Shown piece after piece: positions 53,010-60,941 of a stretch of 64,000 nucleotides of DNA (position 1 is its first letter; every line of letters starts with the position of its first letter). The notes beneath the pieces are model-generated. The model saw only the letters and a list, made by a program, of their open reading frames with translations, had not been told where the DNA came from and ran no database searches. The stretch comes from Lachnospira eligens. Its GTDB lineage: Bacteria; Bacillota; Clostridia; Lachnospirales; Lachnospiraceae. The stretch is taken from NCBI RefSeq assembly GCF_009680455.1, contig NZ_WKRD01000005.1:214868-278867 (forward strand). The letters run 5' to 3'. A program made the translations under genes and the position numbers.

Positions 53010-54390
53010 ATTCCAGCATCATCATTATATTCAGTTTAAATGTATCATCAGCCGGCTCAATATTTATTCCGCCGTAATATTTTTCAGCAATACGTTTTAT
53101 GTTCTTAAGCCCATATCCATGTGCCTGTGCATTATCCTTATCCGTTGCCGGAAGTTTTCCCGGCTCAACAGTTATCCTGCCCGCACATGAATTAGTAATC
53201 TCTATAATATAGGCATTCTTTTTTCTAAAAGCCTTAAGGCTTACATATCCATGCGGAGTTTTCTGTGCTGCTTCACAGGCATTCTGCAAGGCATTAAATA
53301 AAACTATGCTCATATCAAATGCGTCAACAACACCTTTTTCAGGATAATGAAAATCATAAGTAAAATCTATTCCGGTTTTGATACATTTGTCCTTATATTC
53401 TCCTATAACAATATCAGTTACAGGATTACCGCTCTTAACATCAGACTGTGTCTGAATAATCATTTCATTAAGCTTTGATGAATATTCCTCTGCAGCCTCA
53501 TTTCTGCCACTCTCAATAAGTTCATTAAGCACCATCAGATGATTAGCCATATCGTGGCGCATAGCCCTTATTTCCGCATATGATTTCATTGCAGTATCAA
53601 TATGATTCTTAAGGTTACCAATCTGTGCCTCAAGAATCTCCTGCTCCTTATTATTCTCCTGCATTTTCTTAAGTTCCTGATACAGCATAAGAAATACAAG
53701 AATAGCACCATATGATATCAGATAAAATGCAAGAAGTGTGTAGTTAAACTCATAAACCGGTTCGATTACTCCCGCCTTCATCGCCTTATCATATAAATCA
53801 TAATAATTAATCACGCTCTGATAGCCTACAACCTGCGCCAGCATCGGCAGTACAAGCATTATAAATTCTTTGACAGTCAGTTCTTCACAGGCATTTTTAT
53901 AGACTTTAAGAAACATTTTTACTGAAAATCCTATAAAAAGCATGCACAGAACTACCTCAAGAATCTCTGTTGCAACAAACATTGCAATTATTGCAGGAAT
54001 GTTTGTCATAAATATCTCTATATTATTCATTAATGTAGTCGTCATCTGGTTAATCAGCATCATAAGCTGTGACACGCTTCCTACTGCAAGCCATCTTAAT
54101 GCAAAAAATGTTATGCACAGAAATGCCTTCAGCCTTATTTTCTTAAAATCTCCCACAATAAGAACAATATAAACCGCTGCCATTGCGATTACATATGCAG
54201 CCAGATTAGGCAGTATCTGTGGAATATAATAAAGCACCGTAAGCACTGCCAGATACAGTACTGCCGATGCAAATGCTCTTTTTTTATTAACAAAATCACT
54301 TAAAAGTCTGTACAGGAAAAATGCAGCTGCAAGCCTTACACCATTAATCATGCACTGTGAGACTATTTCATAAAATAAATCTATTTTCAT
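53008..54390 (-). CDS. Sensor histidine kinase, GHKL/AgrC-like
   Basis: 460 aa. About seven hydrophobic N-terminal segments (10-240) form the sensor. The dimerisation helix has the phospho-acceptor His in AIRAMRHDMANHLMVL written here as MRHDMANHL. The GHKL ATPase follows with N-box NALQNACEAAQ and G-box AHGYGLKNIKRIAEKYYG. This layout is used by AgrC/ComD-type peptide receptors. No peptide precursor or AgrB gene is adjacent. It pairs with the LytTR regulator 3 bp upstream. Confidence 0.93.
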   Translation of the reverse strand: MKIDLFYEIVSQCMINGVRLAAAFFLYRLLSDFVNKKRAFASAVLYLAVLTVLYYIPQILPNLAAYVIAMAAVYIVLIVGDFKKIRLKAFLCITFFALRWLAVGSVSQLMMLINQMTTTLMNNIEIFMTNIPAIIAMFVATEILEVVLCMLFIGFSVKMFLKVYKNACEELTVKEFIMLVLPMLAQVVGYQSVINYYDLYDKAMKAGVIEPVYEFNYTLLAFYLISYGAILVFLMLYQELKKMQENNKEQEILEAQIGNLKNHIDTAMKSYAEIRAMRHDMANHLMVLNELIESGRNEAAEEYSSKLNEMIIQTQSDVKSGNPVTDIVIGEYKDKCIKTGIDFTYDFHYPEKGVVDAFDMSIVLFNALQNACEAAQKTPHGYVSLKAFRKKNAYIIEITNSCAGRITVEPGKLPATDKDNAQAHGYGLKNIKRIAEKYYGGINIEPADDTFKLNIMMMLE

Positions 54391-54393
54391 TAT

Positions 54394-55101
54394 CTACTCT
54401 CCGATTCCCCTCATCGAATATTTCATGTAACTTTCGACAAAACATTTGTAATTCTGCTTTGCCATAGTTACCTGTCCCTTTTCAAGATAAATGTGTGAAG
54501 AATCATATCGTTCCACATATTTCATATTGATAAGATATGCCCTGTGGGGACGGAAAAAGCTTTCTCCAGCCATATCCTGCAATTCAGACATTTTGCCATA
54601 GTATTCAATGTCATCTGTAGTCGTATGAATAACGATTTTGCGGTTAAATACCTCAGCATATACGATATCATCAAGGTACACTCTTGTATGTACTTTCCCA
54701 TTGGTAACAGTAATGCTTGCCCGTCCGGCGTTGTCTGCTTGAAGTTCCTGGATTCTTTCTTCCGCTTTTCTTAACACAGCTTCCAGTTTTTCATCATCAA
54801 CCGGCTTTACAAGATAATTAAGCGCATCTACATCAAATGCGTCATAAACATATTCCTCTGCCCCAGTCACGAATATTATCTGGACTTGAGAATCATTTTT
54901 TCTTAACTGCCTTGCCGCCTGCATGCCGTCCATGCCCGGCATCTGGATATCAAGGAGTAAAATATCCAGACGCATCGAACACAGAAGAAGGTTGTCACAG
55001 CTTGAAAATTTAACAATTCTTGCCTGTGGCATTAACCTTCTTACTTTGTTTTCAAGGATATCCCGAATTCTGCTCTCATCATCGCATATACCTACAATCA
55101 T
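54394..55101 (-). CDS. LytTR-family response regulator
   Basis: 235 aa. Receiver domain (1-120) with acidic CDDE, phosphorylation Asp in ILLLDIQMPGMDG, Thr in IFVTGAEEYVY and Lys in YLVKPV. The C-terminal LytTR DNA-binding domain (about 135-230) has VYAEVFNRKIVIHT and FFRPHRAYLINMKYVERYD. The promoter targets would carry paired LytTR boxes; none was established here. Confidence 0.94.
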   Translation of the reverse strand: MIVGICDDESRIRDILENKVRRLMPQARIVKFSSCDNLLLCSMRLDILLLDIQMPGMDGMQAARQLRKNDSQVQIIFVTGAEEYVYDAFDVDALNYLVKPVDDEKLEAVLRKAEERIQELQADNAGRASITVTNGKVHTRVYLDDIVYAEVFNRKIVIHTTTDDIEYYGKMSELQDMAGESFFRPHRAYLINMKYVERYDSSHIYLEKGQVTMAKQNYKCFVESYMKYSMRGIGE

Positions 55102-55152
55102 TTTCCTGCTCCCATAACTATTTCTAAATATATCGGCATAACCCTGAAGTAA

Positions 55153-55752
55153 TTAAATGAGCATATTAAAATGTTTATAGTTCTGCTCATTTTCTATATC
55201 AGTATCTGTCAAACTCTGCTTAACGGAATTGATATCCCCGCCTGCCTGAATTGTGTCAGACATTTCATCAGCAGACTCCGCTGTCTTTTCAGCAGATTCT
55301 GCCATCTTTTCTGCAGACTCGTCAGTCTTTTCACTAAGATCATCCATAATCTCAGACAGTTCACCCTTATCTTCATCTTTTCCTGCTGCCTCATCAAGCG
55401 CATCTTTTCTTCTCTCTTCCGGAGTCTTTGGCTTGTTCTTCTCTGCAGCCTTGGCAATCTTTTCTGCTCTCTCCTGTGCCTCATCTAATACATGAAGCAT
55501 TTGTGAGCTGTTGTATTCCTGCTTGGCAGCTTTAATCTCATCCTCATAAGAATGAAACATTTCCAGCTTCTTGGCAATTTCTTCAACAGTCTGTGCCTCT
55601 GTATTCTTGAGATTCTGCTTCTGTTTCTCATAGAATTCGATTTTACCGTCACGCTGTGCCTGTCTGTCCAACCGGTCTTTTGTACTCTTTAGCATTCCCT
55701 GATTTTGCAAGCCAAACATCGTTTTCCCTAATAAACTTAACGAATAATTCAT
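55153..55752 (-). CDS. Coiled-coil protein of a putative flagellum-associated cluster
   Basis: 199 aa, no signal peptide, strongly charged. An N-terminal segment (MNYSLSLLGKTMFGLQ) is followed by helices and a seven-residue repeat near 140-170 (SEKTDESAEKMAES, then AEKTAESADEM). I do not recognise the family. It is the last gene of a three-gene unit with the FliD-C-like and FlxA-like genes, 35 bp after the former, and the repeats suggest an extended helical rod or chaperone. Confidence 0.65.
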   Translation of the reverse strand: MNYSLSLLGKTMFGLQNQGMLKSTKDRLDRQAQRDGKIEFYEKQKQNLKNTEAQTVEEIAKKLEMFHSYEDEIKAAKQEYNSSQMLHVLDEAQERAEKIAKAAEKNKPKTPEERRKDALDEAAGKDEDKGELSEIMDDLSEKTDESAEKMAESAEKTAESADEMSDTIQAGGDINSVKQSLTDTDIENEQNYKHFNMLI

Positions 55753-55787
55753 GTCAAATCTCCTTCCTGGCTATACATACATGTCAA

Positions 55788-56486
55788 TCAAACTTCTTTA
55801 TCAATCTTGCCTGAGGCGATTGACGCTGCTGTCTTTGAGTAATATGTACCTTTACTTGTGTATGAACTTCCTGCTCCGTTTGAAGCATTTGATATAGCTG
55901 ACGCCTTCCTTGATACATTTCCTGCAAATGAATTGTACCCGTTAAATATTGATTTTAATGTGCTTTTATCAGCCTTTTTTAATGTGTCTTCATCTAATTC
56001 CAGCTTATTACCTTTTGCGATTGTAATGCCTGCCTTAGATAACAGTTTTGCATTTTTGCCAGTCATTCCTGTAAGCCATGCGGCATTTCTTAATACAGAT
56101 TTATTATTAGATTCTCCTGATTCACTCACAACATCATTGTAACTTTCGATAAATGATTTAACAGCTTTAACAATTGTGTCATCATCTTTATCAAAAAGCT
56201 CCGAATCATTAAGCTTATCTGCTGCCACCTTTAATGAATCCGCACTTGAACCCATAAGAGTTGATTTCTGTACAGTATCCTGTTTTGTAGTTGACTTTTC
56301 AGTATCCTGCTTTGCATAATATGCCTTCATCAGTTTCTTATAGCTTCCATTTCTGATTGAAGCATAATCTGATAAATAATTAGCTGTTCCCACTGATGAA
56401 TTAGATGCTGTTCCAAATAACGCTGAATAATCAATATTACTATTATATTTACTTGAATAATCACTAAAACTATTAATTCCTGACAT
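55788..56486 (-). CDS. Protein with a FliD C-terminal-like region
   Basis: 232 aa, Ser/Asn/Tyr-rich at the N-terminus (SGINSFSDYSSKYNSN). From residue 90 the pattern VKSFIESYNDVVSESGE, then GITIAKGNKLELDEDTLKKA and KSIFNGYNSFAGNV, resembles the end of the FliD filament cap. It is far shorter than FliD and has no D2/D3 domains. It may be a small secreted flagellar accessory. Similarity was judged by eye. It lies 12 bp after the FlxA-like gene. Confidence 0.6.
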   Translation of the reverse strand: MSGINSFSDYSSKYNSNIDYSALFGTASNSSVGTANYLSDYASIRNGSYKKLMKAYYAKQDTEKSTTKQDTVQKSTLMGSSADSLKVAADKLNDSELFDKDDDTIVKAVKSFIESYNDVVSESGESNNKSVLRNAAWLTGMTGKNAKLLSKAGITIAKGNKLELDEDTLKKADKSTLKSIFNGYNSFAGNVSRKASAISNASNGAGSSYTSKGTYYSKTAASIASGKIDKEV

Positions 56487-56498
56487 AAATTTATCCCC

Positions 56499-57245
56499 CT
56501 ATAATCTTATATCAATCTTTTTATAAATGTTCTGGCTATCAGGTTCACTACTGTCCTGTGTGCCGTCTTCTTTTACTTTTTCACTGTCATGTTCAGTCTT
56601 TTTGCCGTCTGCGGACCTGTCTGTTTCATTATCAGACTCTCCTGCTTTGCTGATTGATTCCTTTGCATCTGCAAGTGAAGACATCTGTGCCTGTGCTGCC
56701 TGCTGTGCCTTTCCCTGTAAATCAGCAAGTTCCTGTTCTTTCTTCTCAGTACTTGAGCCTCTTCCTTTGTCCATTGCTATTTCTGACTCAAGAACTCCGG
56801 CTTTTCCATTTATCTGTGTGGCAACACTTCCCTGCACCTGTGCCTGTTTCATTGCTGAATCTGCTGAAATCATAGCAGACATTTTGCCCTGTGATATTCC
56901 ACCCACCTGTCGCTTTGAGCCCTTATTTTTTTCTGTATCATCATAATCAGCGCCAGTCAGCTCATCAACAGAATTACTGCTCTTATTCTGCTGTTGTTTT
57001 CTAAGTTCAATCTGATGCTGTCTTAACTGCTGTGTCAGGCTGCTGATTTCCTGCTGAATCTCCTGCCTTTTCTTCATCTTCTCTTCTAATGAAAGTTCCT
57101 GATTAGAAGATAGTTCCTGTAATTTTTTCTGTGCATTTGCAATCTGATTCTTTAAATTTCTGCTAATAGAATCCATCTGCATATTTCCACCAATACTGTC
57201 CGACCTTTTGCAATCCGTTGCATTTCCGACACCATTAACTGTCAT
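56499..57245 (-). CDS. FlxA-like protein
   Basis: 248 aa. Residues 25-85 form a coiled coil, LKNQIANAQKKLQELSSNQE then QQEISSLTQQLRQHQIELRK, matching the FlxA pattern; E. coli FlxA is a sigma-28-dependent flagellar-regulon protein. The rest is polar and acidic with a Gln/Ala segment (GKAQQAAQAQMSSLADA). AGGAGG lies 9 nt before the ATG at 57245. It heads the three-gene unit, with a sigma-D-like promoter upstream. Confidence 0.65.
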   Translation of the reverse strand: MTVNGVGNATDCKRSDSIGGNMQMDSISRNLKNQIANAQKKLQELSSNQELSLEEKMKKRQEIQQEISSLTQQLRQHQIELRKQQQNKSSNSVDELTGADYDDTEKNKGSKRQVGGISQGKMSAMISADSAMKQAQVQGSVATQINGKAGVLESEIAMDKGRGSSTEKKEQELADLQGKAQQAAQAQMSSLADAKESISKAGESDNETDRSADGKKTEHDSEKVKEDGTQDSSEPDSQNIYKKIDIRL

Positions 57246-57281
57246 AGTCATTATCCTCCTTGATATATTTTCTTTATAAAA

Positions 57282-57307
57282 ATGTCGGAATAATACTTTT
57301 TCTTATA
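57282..57307 (-). promoter_or_regulatory. Possible sigma-D (sigma-28) promoter of the FlxA-like operon
   Basis: On the minus strand TATA (57307-57304), 14 bp and TCCGACAT (57289-57282), compared with TAAA-N15-GCCGATAT. The -10 matches 6 of 8. It lies 37 bp before the ATG. Confidence 0.4.
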
Positions 57308-57364
57308 TATTCAGATGTTGTGAATTGACCTTTTTTCGTTGTGAAGCGACTGAGAAAATCAAAA

Positions 57365-57398
57365 TGCCCTGCTGCTGGTTTTTGCCAGTTGCAGAGCA
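57365..57398. terminator. Imperfect 14-bp hairpin in the intergenic region
   Basis: TGCCCTGCTGCTGG (57365-57378) pairs imperfectly with CCAGTTGCAGAGCA (57385-57398), with T-rich tails on both strands. It separates the flagellar-like operon from the accessory region. Confidence 0.55.
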
Positions 57399-57441
57399 CT
57401 TTTATTTCACCATATTTCAATTTTATCTTTATTTTCTAATA

Positions 57442-57542
57442 TTGACTTTCATTAACAGCTATAGTATTATCCTTTCATAAAGGAAATGGGTTTTTGTCTG
57501 GTAAGCGATTAATCGCCGAGAGAGTTGCTCGTTTCTTTTTTT
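57442..57542 (+). ncRNA. Candidate small RNA or leader-peptide RNA with promoter and terminator
   Basis: TTGACT (57442-57447), 17 bp and TATTAT (57465-57470) predict a start near 57477. The transcript contains AAAGGAA followed by an 8-codon reading (MGFCLVSD), the palindrome GCGATTAATCGC (57505-57516), CGAG/CTCG (57517-57520, 57528-57531) and a T-rich tail to 57542. Length would be about 65 nt. No open gene follows in the same direction. Confidence 0.4.
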
Positions 57543-57546
57543 ATGT

Positions 57547-57942
57547 CTATAACATCATATAGATACATCCTCCATCATTTGAATGCCTTATTAGCACAGA
57601 GGTATGAAATATATTATACCTTTCCACTTTACCATTATCATCATATACAGGAAGAGCAAATTTTGAATCATATCTATACCAACCATTTTTGCCATCTCTT
57701 CTATGTTTATCTTCATTATTCTCTCTAAAATGCTTTCCCACAGCAATTTCAATAAGTTCAGGAATACCTGTTGCAGCATTTGCCTTTGCTTTAGCATTTG
57801 TTCCTTTAATACTATTTGTATATTTTGAGCCAGTATATTCTTTAGGTAAGTCTGAACCAATATAAACCACATCACCGGTTGATACAATAGTATATATTTC
57901 ACCAACATATTTCTTTATCTGGCAGCAAAAGTAATCTATCAA
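57547..57942 (-). pseudogene. Remnant of a C-terminal nuclease-like domain (PBECR/barnase-like?), 5'-truncated
   Basis: About 118 sensible residues, from VGEIYTIVSTGDVVYIGSD to LIRHSNDGGCIYMML. The layout (GSKYTNSI, AVGKHFREN, then GWYRYDSKFALPVYDD) recalls the barnase/EndoU/RelE-like nuclease domains at the ends of large ICE and phage proteins. The domain name is a guess from pattern. The frame has only a TTG start inside the preceding ORF6N gene and no SD, so it looks like the cut-off end of a larger protein. Confidence 0.45.
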
Positions 57943-58726
57943 TTACCGGATGAATAATTGCGGTTTCTGTAATCTGATTAATTGCACATAGCTTCTTCCC
58001 TGCATCTTTACTGGATGCTCCGCAGTGATAAACCAATTCTGTCTTCTCACCATAATCAAGTACAATTAACCTGTCATGACAATCGGGATTAGGCTTGATT
58101 CGAAGCGATGGATATTGATTTTGAAAATCTGTCACTAAAGATTTTGTAAGAAATCCTTTTCCACCTTTTCCATTTTCTGTGAACAAAACAGCCTCCACAC
58201 CATCAGCCTTTTGAGAAAGATGTTGTAATGACTTTGCATTCATATAATCATCCACAACATAGATTGATTTCTTTGCTTGTTGATAGATTTCTATGTAAGC
58301 AATATCAGCCTCGAACTTCTGACCTTTATAAATCACAAAATTCTTCTTGTCTTTATCAGTAATAAAATTATCTGCTAAGATAGCCACATCTTTTTGAATT
58401 GAATCCATCTTATTCTCCATTCGATTCTGCCTCTCCGTTATCGTTCCAACCTTCGCTGTTAAAAGATTCATTTCATTTCTAGTAACAAACTGCTGATTCT
58501 GCCTAATATAGTGACGCATCTCCCTAAAAGTACGCATAATAAATATGCTCTGTTGTTCCGCTAATTTTCCACGAAGAACTGTTGCAAGCATATAAATTCC
58601 TTGCTCTGTAAATGCGTACGGTAAATATCTGCGTCCGCCTTCCTGACCAGCAAAAAAATTCTTTTTCCGTGAGGTCACAATTTGTGACCTCACGGAATCA
58701 ATTTCACTATTAGATAGTTGAAACAT
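57899..58726 (-). pseudogene. ORF6N-domain (antirepressor-like) gene, 5'-truncated
   Basis: Open for 275 aa but without its first 50 or so codons. Upstream of the internal ATG the same frame still encodes RNIERFPEDF, the ORF6N lead-in, before the sequence switches to the TOPRIM fragment near 58750. Conserved parts are GGRRYLPYAFTEQGIYMLAT and MRTFREMRHYI. A coiled coil follows, then a C-terminal phosphodiesterase-like region (KPNPDCHDRLIVLDYGE), as in many ORF6N proteins. The C-terminus runs into the nuclease remnant. The domain is found in phage and mobile elements. Confidence 0.7.
58665..58697. repeat. 33-bp perfect palindrome inside the ORF6N coding region
   Basis: TTCCGTGAGGTCACAA (58665-58680), one centre base, then its exact complement (58682-58697). 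It encodes part of the DSVRSQIVTSRK stretch. Confidence 0.9.
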
Positions 58727-59493
58727 AAAATCTTCCGGAAATCTTTCTATATTTCTTTTCTTTCTTTGGCTGATACACGCCCGAAAGAGAAAGCAGACTT
58801 TCCGATTTGTAGTCCTTGCCCTCGCATTTCAGATAAGTGGCATAGGACAGTAAATCAATGGCGGCTTCAAATAAATGCACGGTATCCGTCGGCTCTCTTG
58901 CCAGAAGTCGGAACGAATACCGCTTGTCGCTGCCCGATGCGTCCTGCTTGAAAGTGCTGCCGAGAGTGCTTCGCAGGGCGGCATATTTCGGTGTTCCGCT
59001 TTCGTCTTTGCCGATAAAAACAGCATTGTGATAATCGGCACTCTCATAGAGCGTACCGTCTGAAATACACTCCTGTATGAGTTGATAGTCAATACCACGC
59101 CAGAAAAGATACTGTATCACTCTGTTACAATCCTTATTTTTTGGCGGCAGGAGCAGGACTTTCGGTTCATCTTTCTTGGGAGCAGGGGGCGGCTTCCAGT
59201 CCGCCATCGCCTGCCCCATGAGAATTTCCACTGCTTCTACGAAGTCATATTCCTTGACCTTGATGAGATAATCGAGGGCAGAATAGCCGCCCCCCCCCCC
59301 TCGACCACCAATACCATTTGCCGTTGGAAATCTTTAAACTGTCGTGTTCTGCGGTACAGTACACATTACTTGTGCCTTTGACCTTAACGAGATTGCTCGG
59401 CTCAAACTCACGCAGATAGGATAACAGGTCAATCTGGCGTACCCGTTCAAGCACATCAGGGTCAATCTGCACATAGGGTCGGTTAGTTCTCAA
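58710..59493 (-). pseudogene. CHC2/DUF3991-TOPRIM-type ICE protein, frameshifted and 3'-truncated
   Basis: Two frames make one protein. From TTG at 59493 (GGAGGTG upstream): RTNRPYVQIDPDVLERVRQ, a zinc-finger-like YCTAEHDSLK and KWYWWSRG. At an 11-base poly-G (59300-59290, minus strand) the frame is lost. One slip restores GGYSALDYLIKVKEYDFVEA, continuing into the 59231-58710 frame with the DUF3991 part (YLFWRGIDYQLIQECI) and the start of TOPRIM. It then stops abruptly in sequence fused to the ORF6N gene. This family sits in ICE mobilisation modules. Confidence 0.7.
59290..59300. repeat. 11-base poly-C/G tract at a frameshift
   Basis: Eleven C on the plus strand. It is the exact point where the CHC2/DUF3991 frame breaks, so it is either slipped-strand (phase-variable) or a base-calling error. 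Confidence 0.8.
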
Positions 59494-59517
59494 TGGATAA
59501 AATCACCTCCAGAAATA

Positions 59518-59537
59518 GAAAAAGCCAAGGGGCTTTT
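59518..59537 (-). terminator. Terminator of the HEPN/zinc-protein cassette
   Basis: On the minus strand AAAAGCC (59537-59531), loop CCTT and GGCTTTT (59526-59520), with further T. It lies 36 bp after the stop of the zinc-finger protein gene. Confidence 0.65.
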
Positions 59538-59572
59538 GCTAAATGAAAACCTCTCGGCTATGTAAAAACATT

Positions 59573-60880
59573 CTATTTTGTCAACTTCATTTCATTCTCA
59601 TATATCTCATTAAATACATGTATTCCGTTCCATATATATTCAGACAACTTATTTTCTTTATCCATTACCACTAAAGATTTTATAAATTCCATTTTATCTT
59701 CCTGTGTTCTTGCTATGGTATCGCTATTTAAATTTAAGATTATAGGCAAATTTTGATTAAATGATTTCGTCACATCATATTTGTCTTTATTTAATTGCAA
59801 CTGGCTAATTATTTCAATCGTAGTAACAATGTTATTTTCTTCAAATCCCAACAGCCGAGCTACATCTATTATTCCTGCATCATACTTCTTCAACTTAGAA
59901 GAAAGTTCATCTACTTCTCTTTTCAAAGTATGTACCGACAAAACCATAGTTGACATTATTCTTTCTATTCGCTTTACAAATGACCTCCATATATCAATCG
60001 TAACATTTTGCGGTTGAATTGTGTTGAATTTGGGTTTTGTACTGCTGTCAATAGAAAAAGCCCCAAACGCTGTCTGGGTTTTGCTACCGTCTATATGATA
60101 CAAATATAGTTCAAATAGCAAAGAACGAACATCGTGAAAACACTCATTAGGAGATTTGCAAATTCTTACTCTATACGAAATCGTCTTCCAGAAATCAAAC
60201 ACAACATACCTATATCCGTCAACATCATCATACTGAAAAAAAGCATTTGTTCCTATTTCAGATAATTTATCCATTACAAAATAATAATTCCCATCAATTA
60301 TGACATCAACAAAATCCCCGTCTTTATTGCCTAAGATATAATCTACTATTTCACAGTATTCTTCCTTAAATTCCTCTATGTTATTAACATAGCAATACCA
60401 CTCGTATGCCATTTTTGCCATACTATGAATTGCATAAAAACCCAAAAAACTATCTGCTTCAATGGTTTTATGCACAATAACATCACTTATATCAACTGTT
60501 GATGCTTTCCCTTTGCTTATTTTCTCTATTCTTTCCATTGGAGCCATTAAAATTTTGTTTCCATTATCATCAGTTCCTGCAACAACATCTTTAGGTGCAT
60601 ACAAAGACTCTCTATTACTGATTTTTACATTATGTAGCTCTGTTCCATCAACTGATATATCTGCCTTATACTGAATTGGTTTTCCATCACGAGTCGTAAG
60701 ACCTAAATGATTTCTGAAAAAATCCAAATCAGCTACAAATTTTTTCTCATAATTATCATTTGTAAATGCATTATGTGTTTTACAAACAAATGATTTGGTT
60801 AGCTTTGCTCCTGTAATTGCATAAGTTATAATGTCAGATGATGTTAGTTCTGCTTCTGAATTACAATAAATACATTTCAT
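59573..60880 (-). CDS. Zinc-binding protein with a degenerate HNH-type N-terminus, putative defence partner
   Basis: 435 aa, low GC. The N-terminus has C3-x2-C6 and C33-x2-H36-N37, spaced like an HNH_5 treble-clef nuclease, but the expected catalytic His of the EH-I-P motif is Asp16 (TSSDIITY). The large middle is unfamiliar and aromatic-rich (YEWYCYVNNIEEF, YRYVVFDFWKTISYRV). A C-terminal helical part follows. It may bind nucleic acid without cutting it, or cut by a different residue. It follows the HEPN gene by 61 bp and has GGAG 10 nt before the ATG. Confidence 0.6.
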   Translation of the reverse strand: MKCIYCNSEAELTSSDIITYAITGAKLTKSFVCKTHNAFTNDNYEKKFVADLDFFRNHLGLTTRDGKPIQYKADISVDGTELHNVKISNRESLYAPKDVVAGTDDNGNKILMAPMERIEKISKGKASTVDISDVIVHKTIEADSFLGFYAIHSMAKMAYEWYCYVNNIEEFKEEYCEIVDYILGNKDGDFVDVIIDGNYYFVMDKLSEIGTNAFFQYDDVDGYRYVVFDFWKTISYRVRICKSPNECFHDVRSLLFELYLYHIDGSKTQTAFGAFSIDSSTKPKFNTIQPQNVTIDIWRSFVKRIERIMSTMVLSVHTLKREVDELSSKLKKYDAGIIDVARLLGFEENNIVTTIEIISQLQLNKDKYDVTKSFNQNLPIILNLNSDTIARTQEDKMEFIKSLVVMDKENKLSEYIWNGIHVFNEIYENEMKLTK

Positions 60881-60941
60881 CGTTTATTTTCTCCATTCAT
60901 CATTTTATCTCACATTGTCCTTATAAGGCTCACATCAAGCT

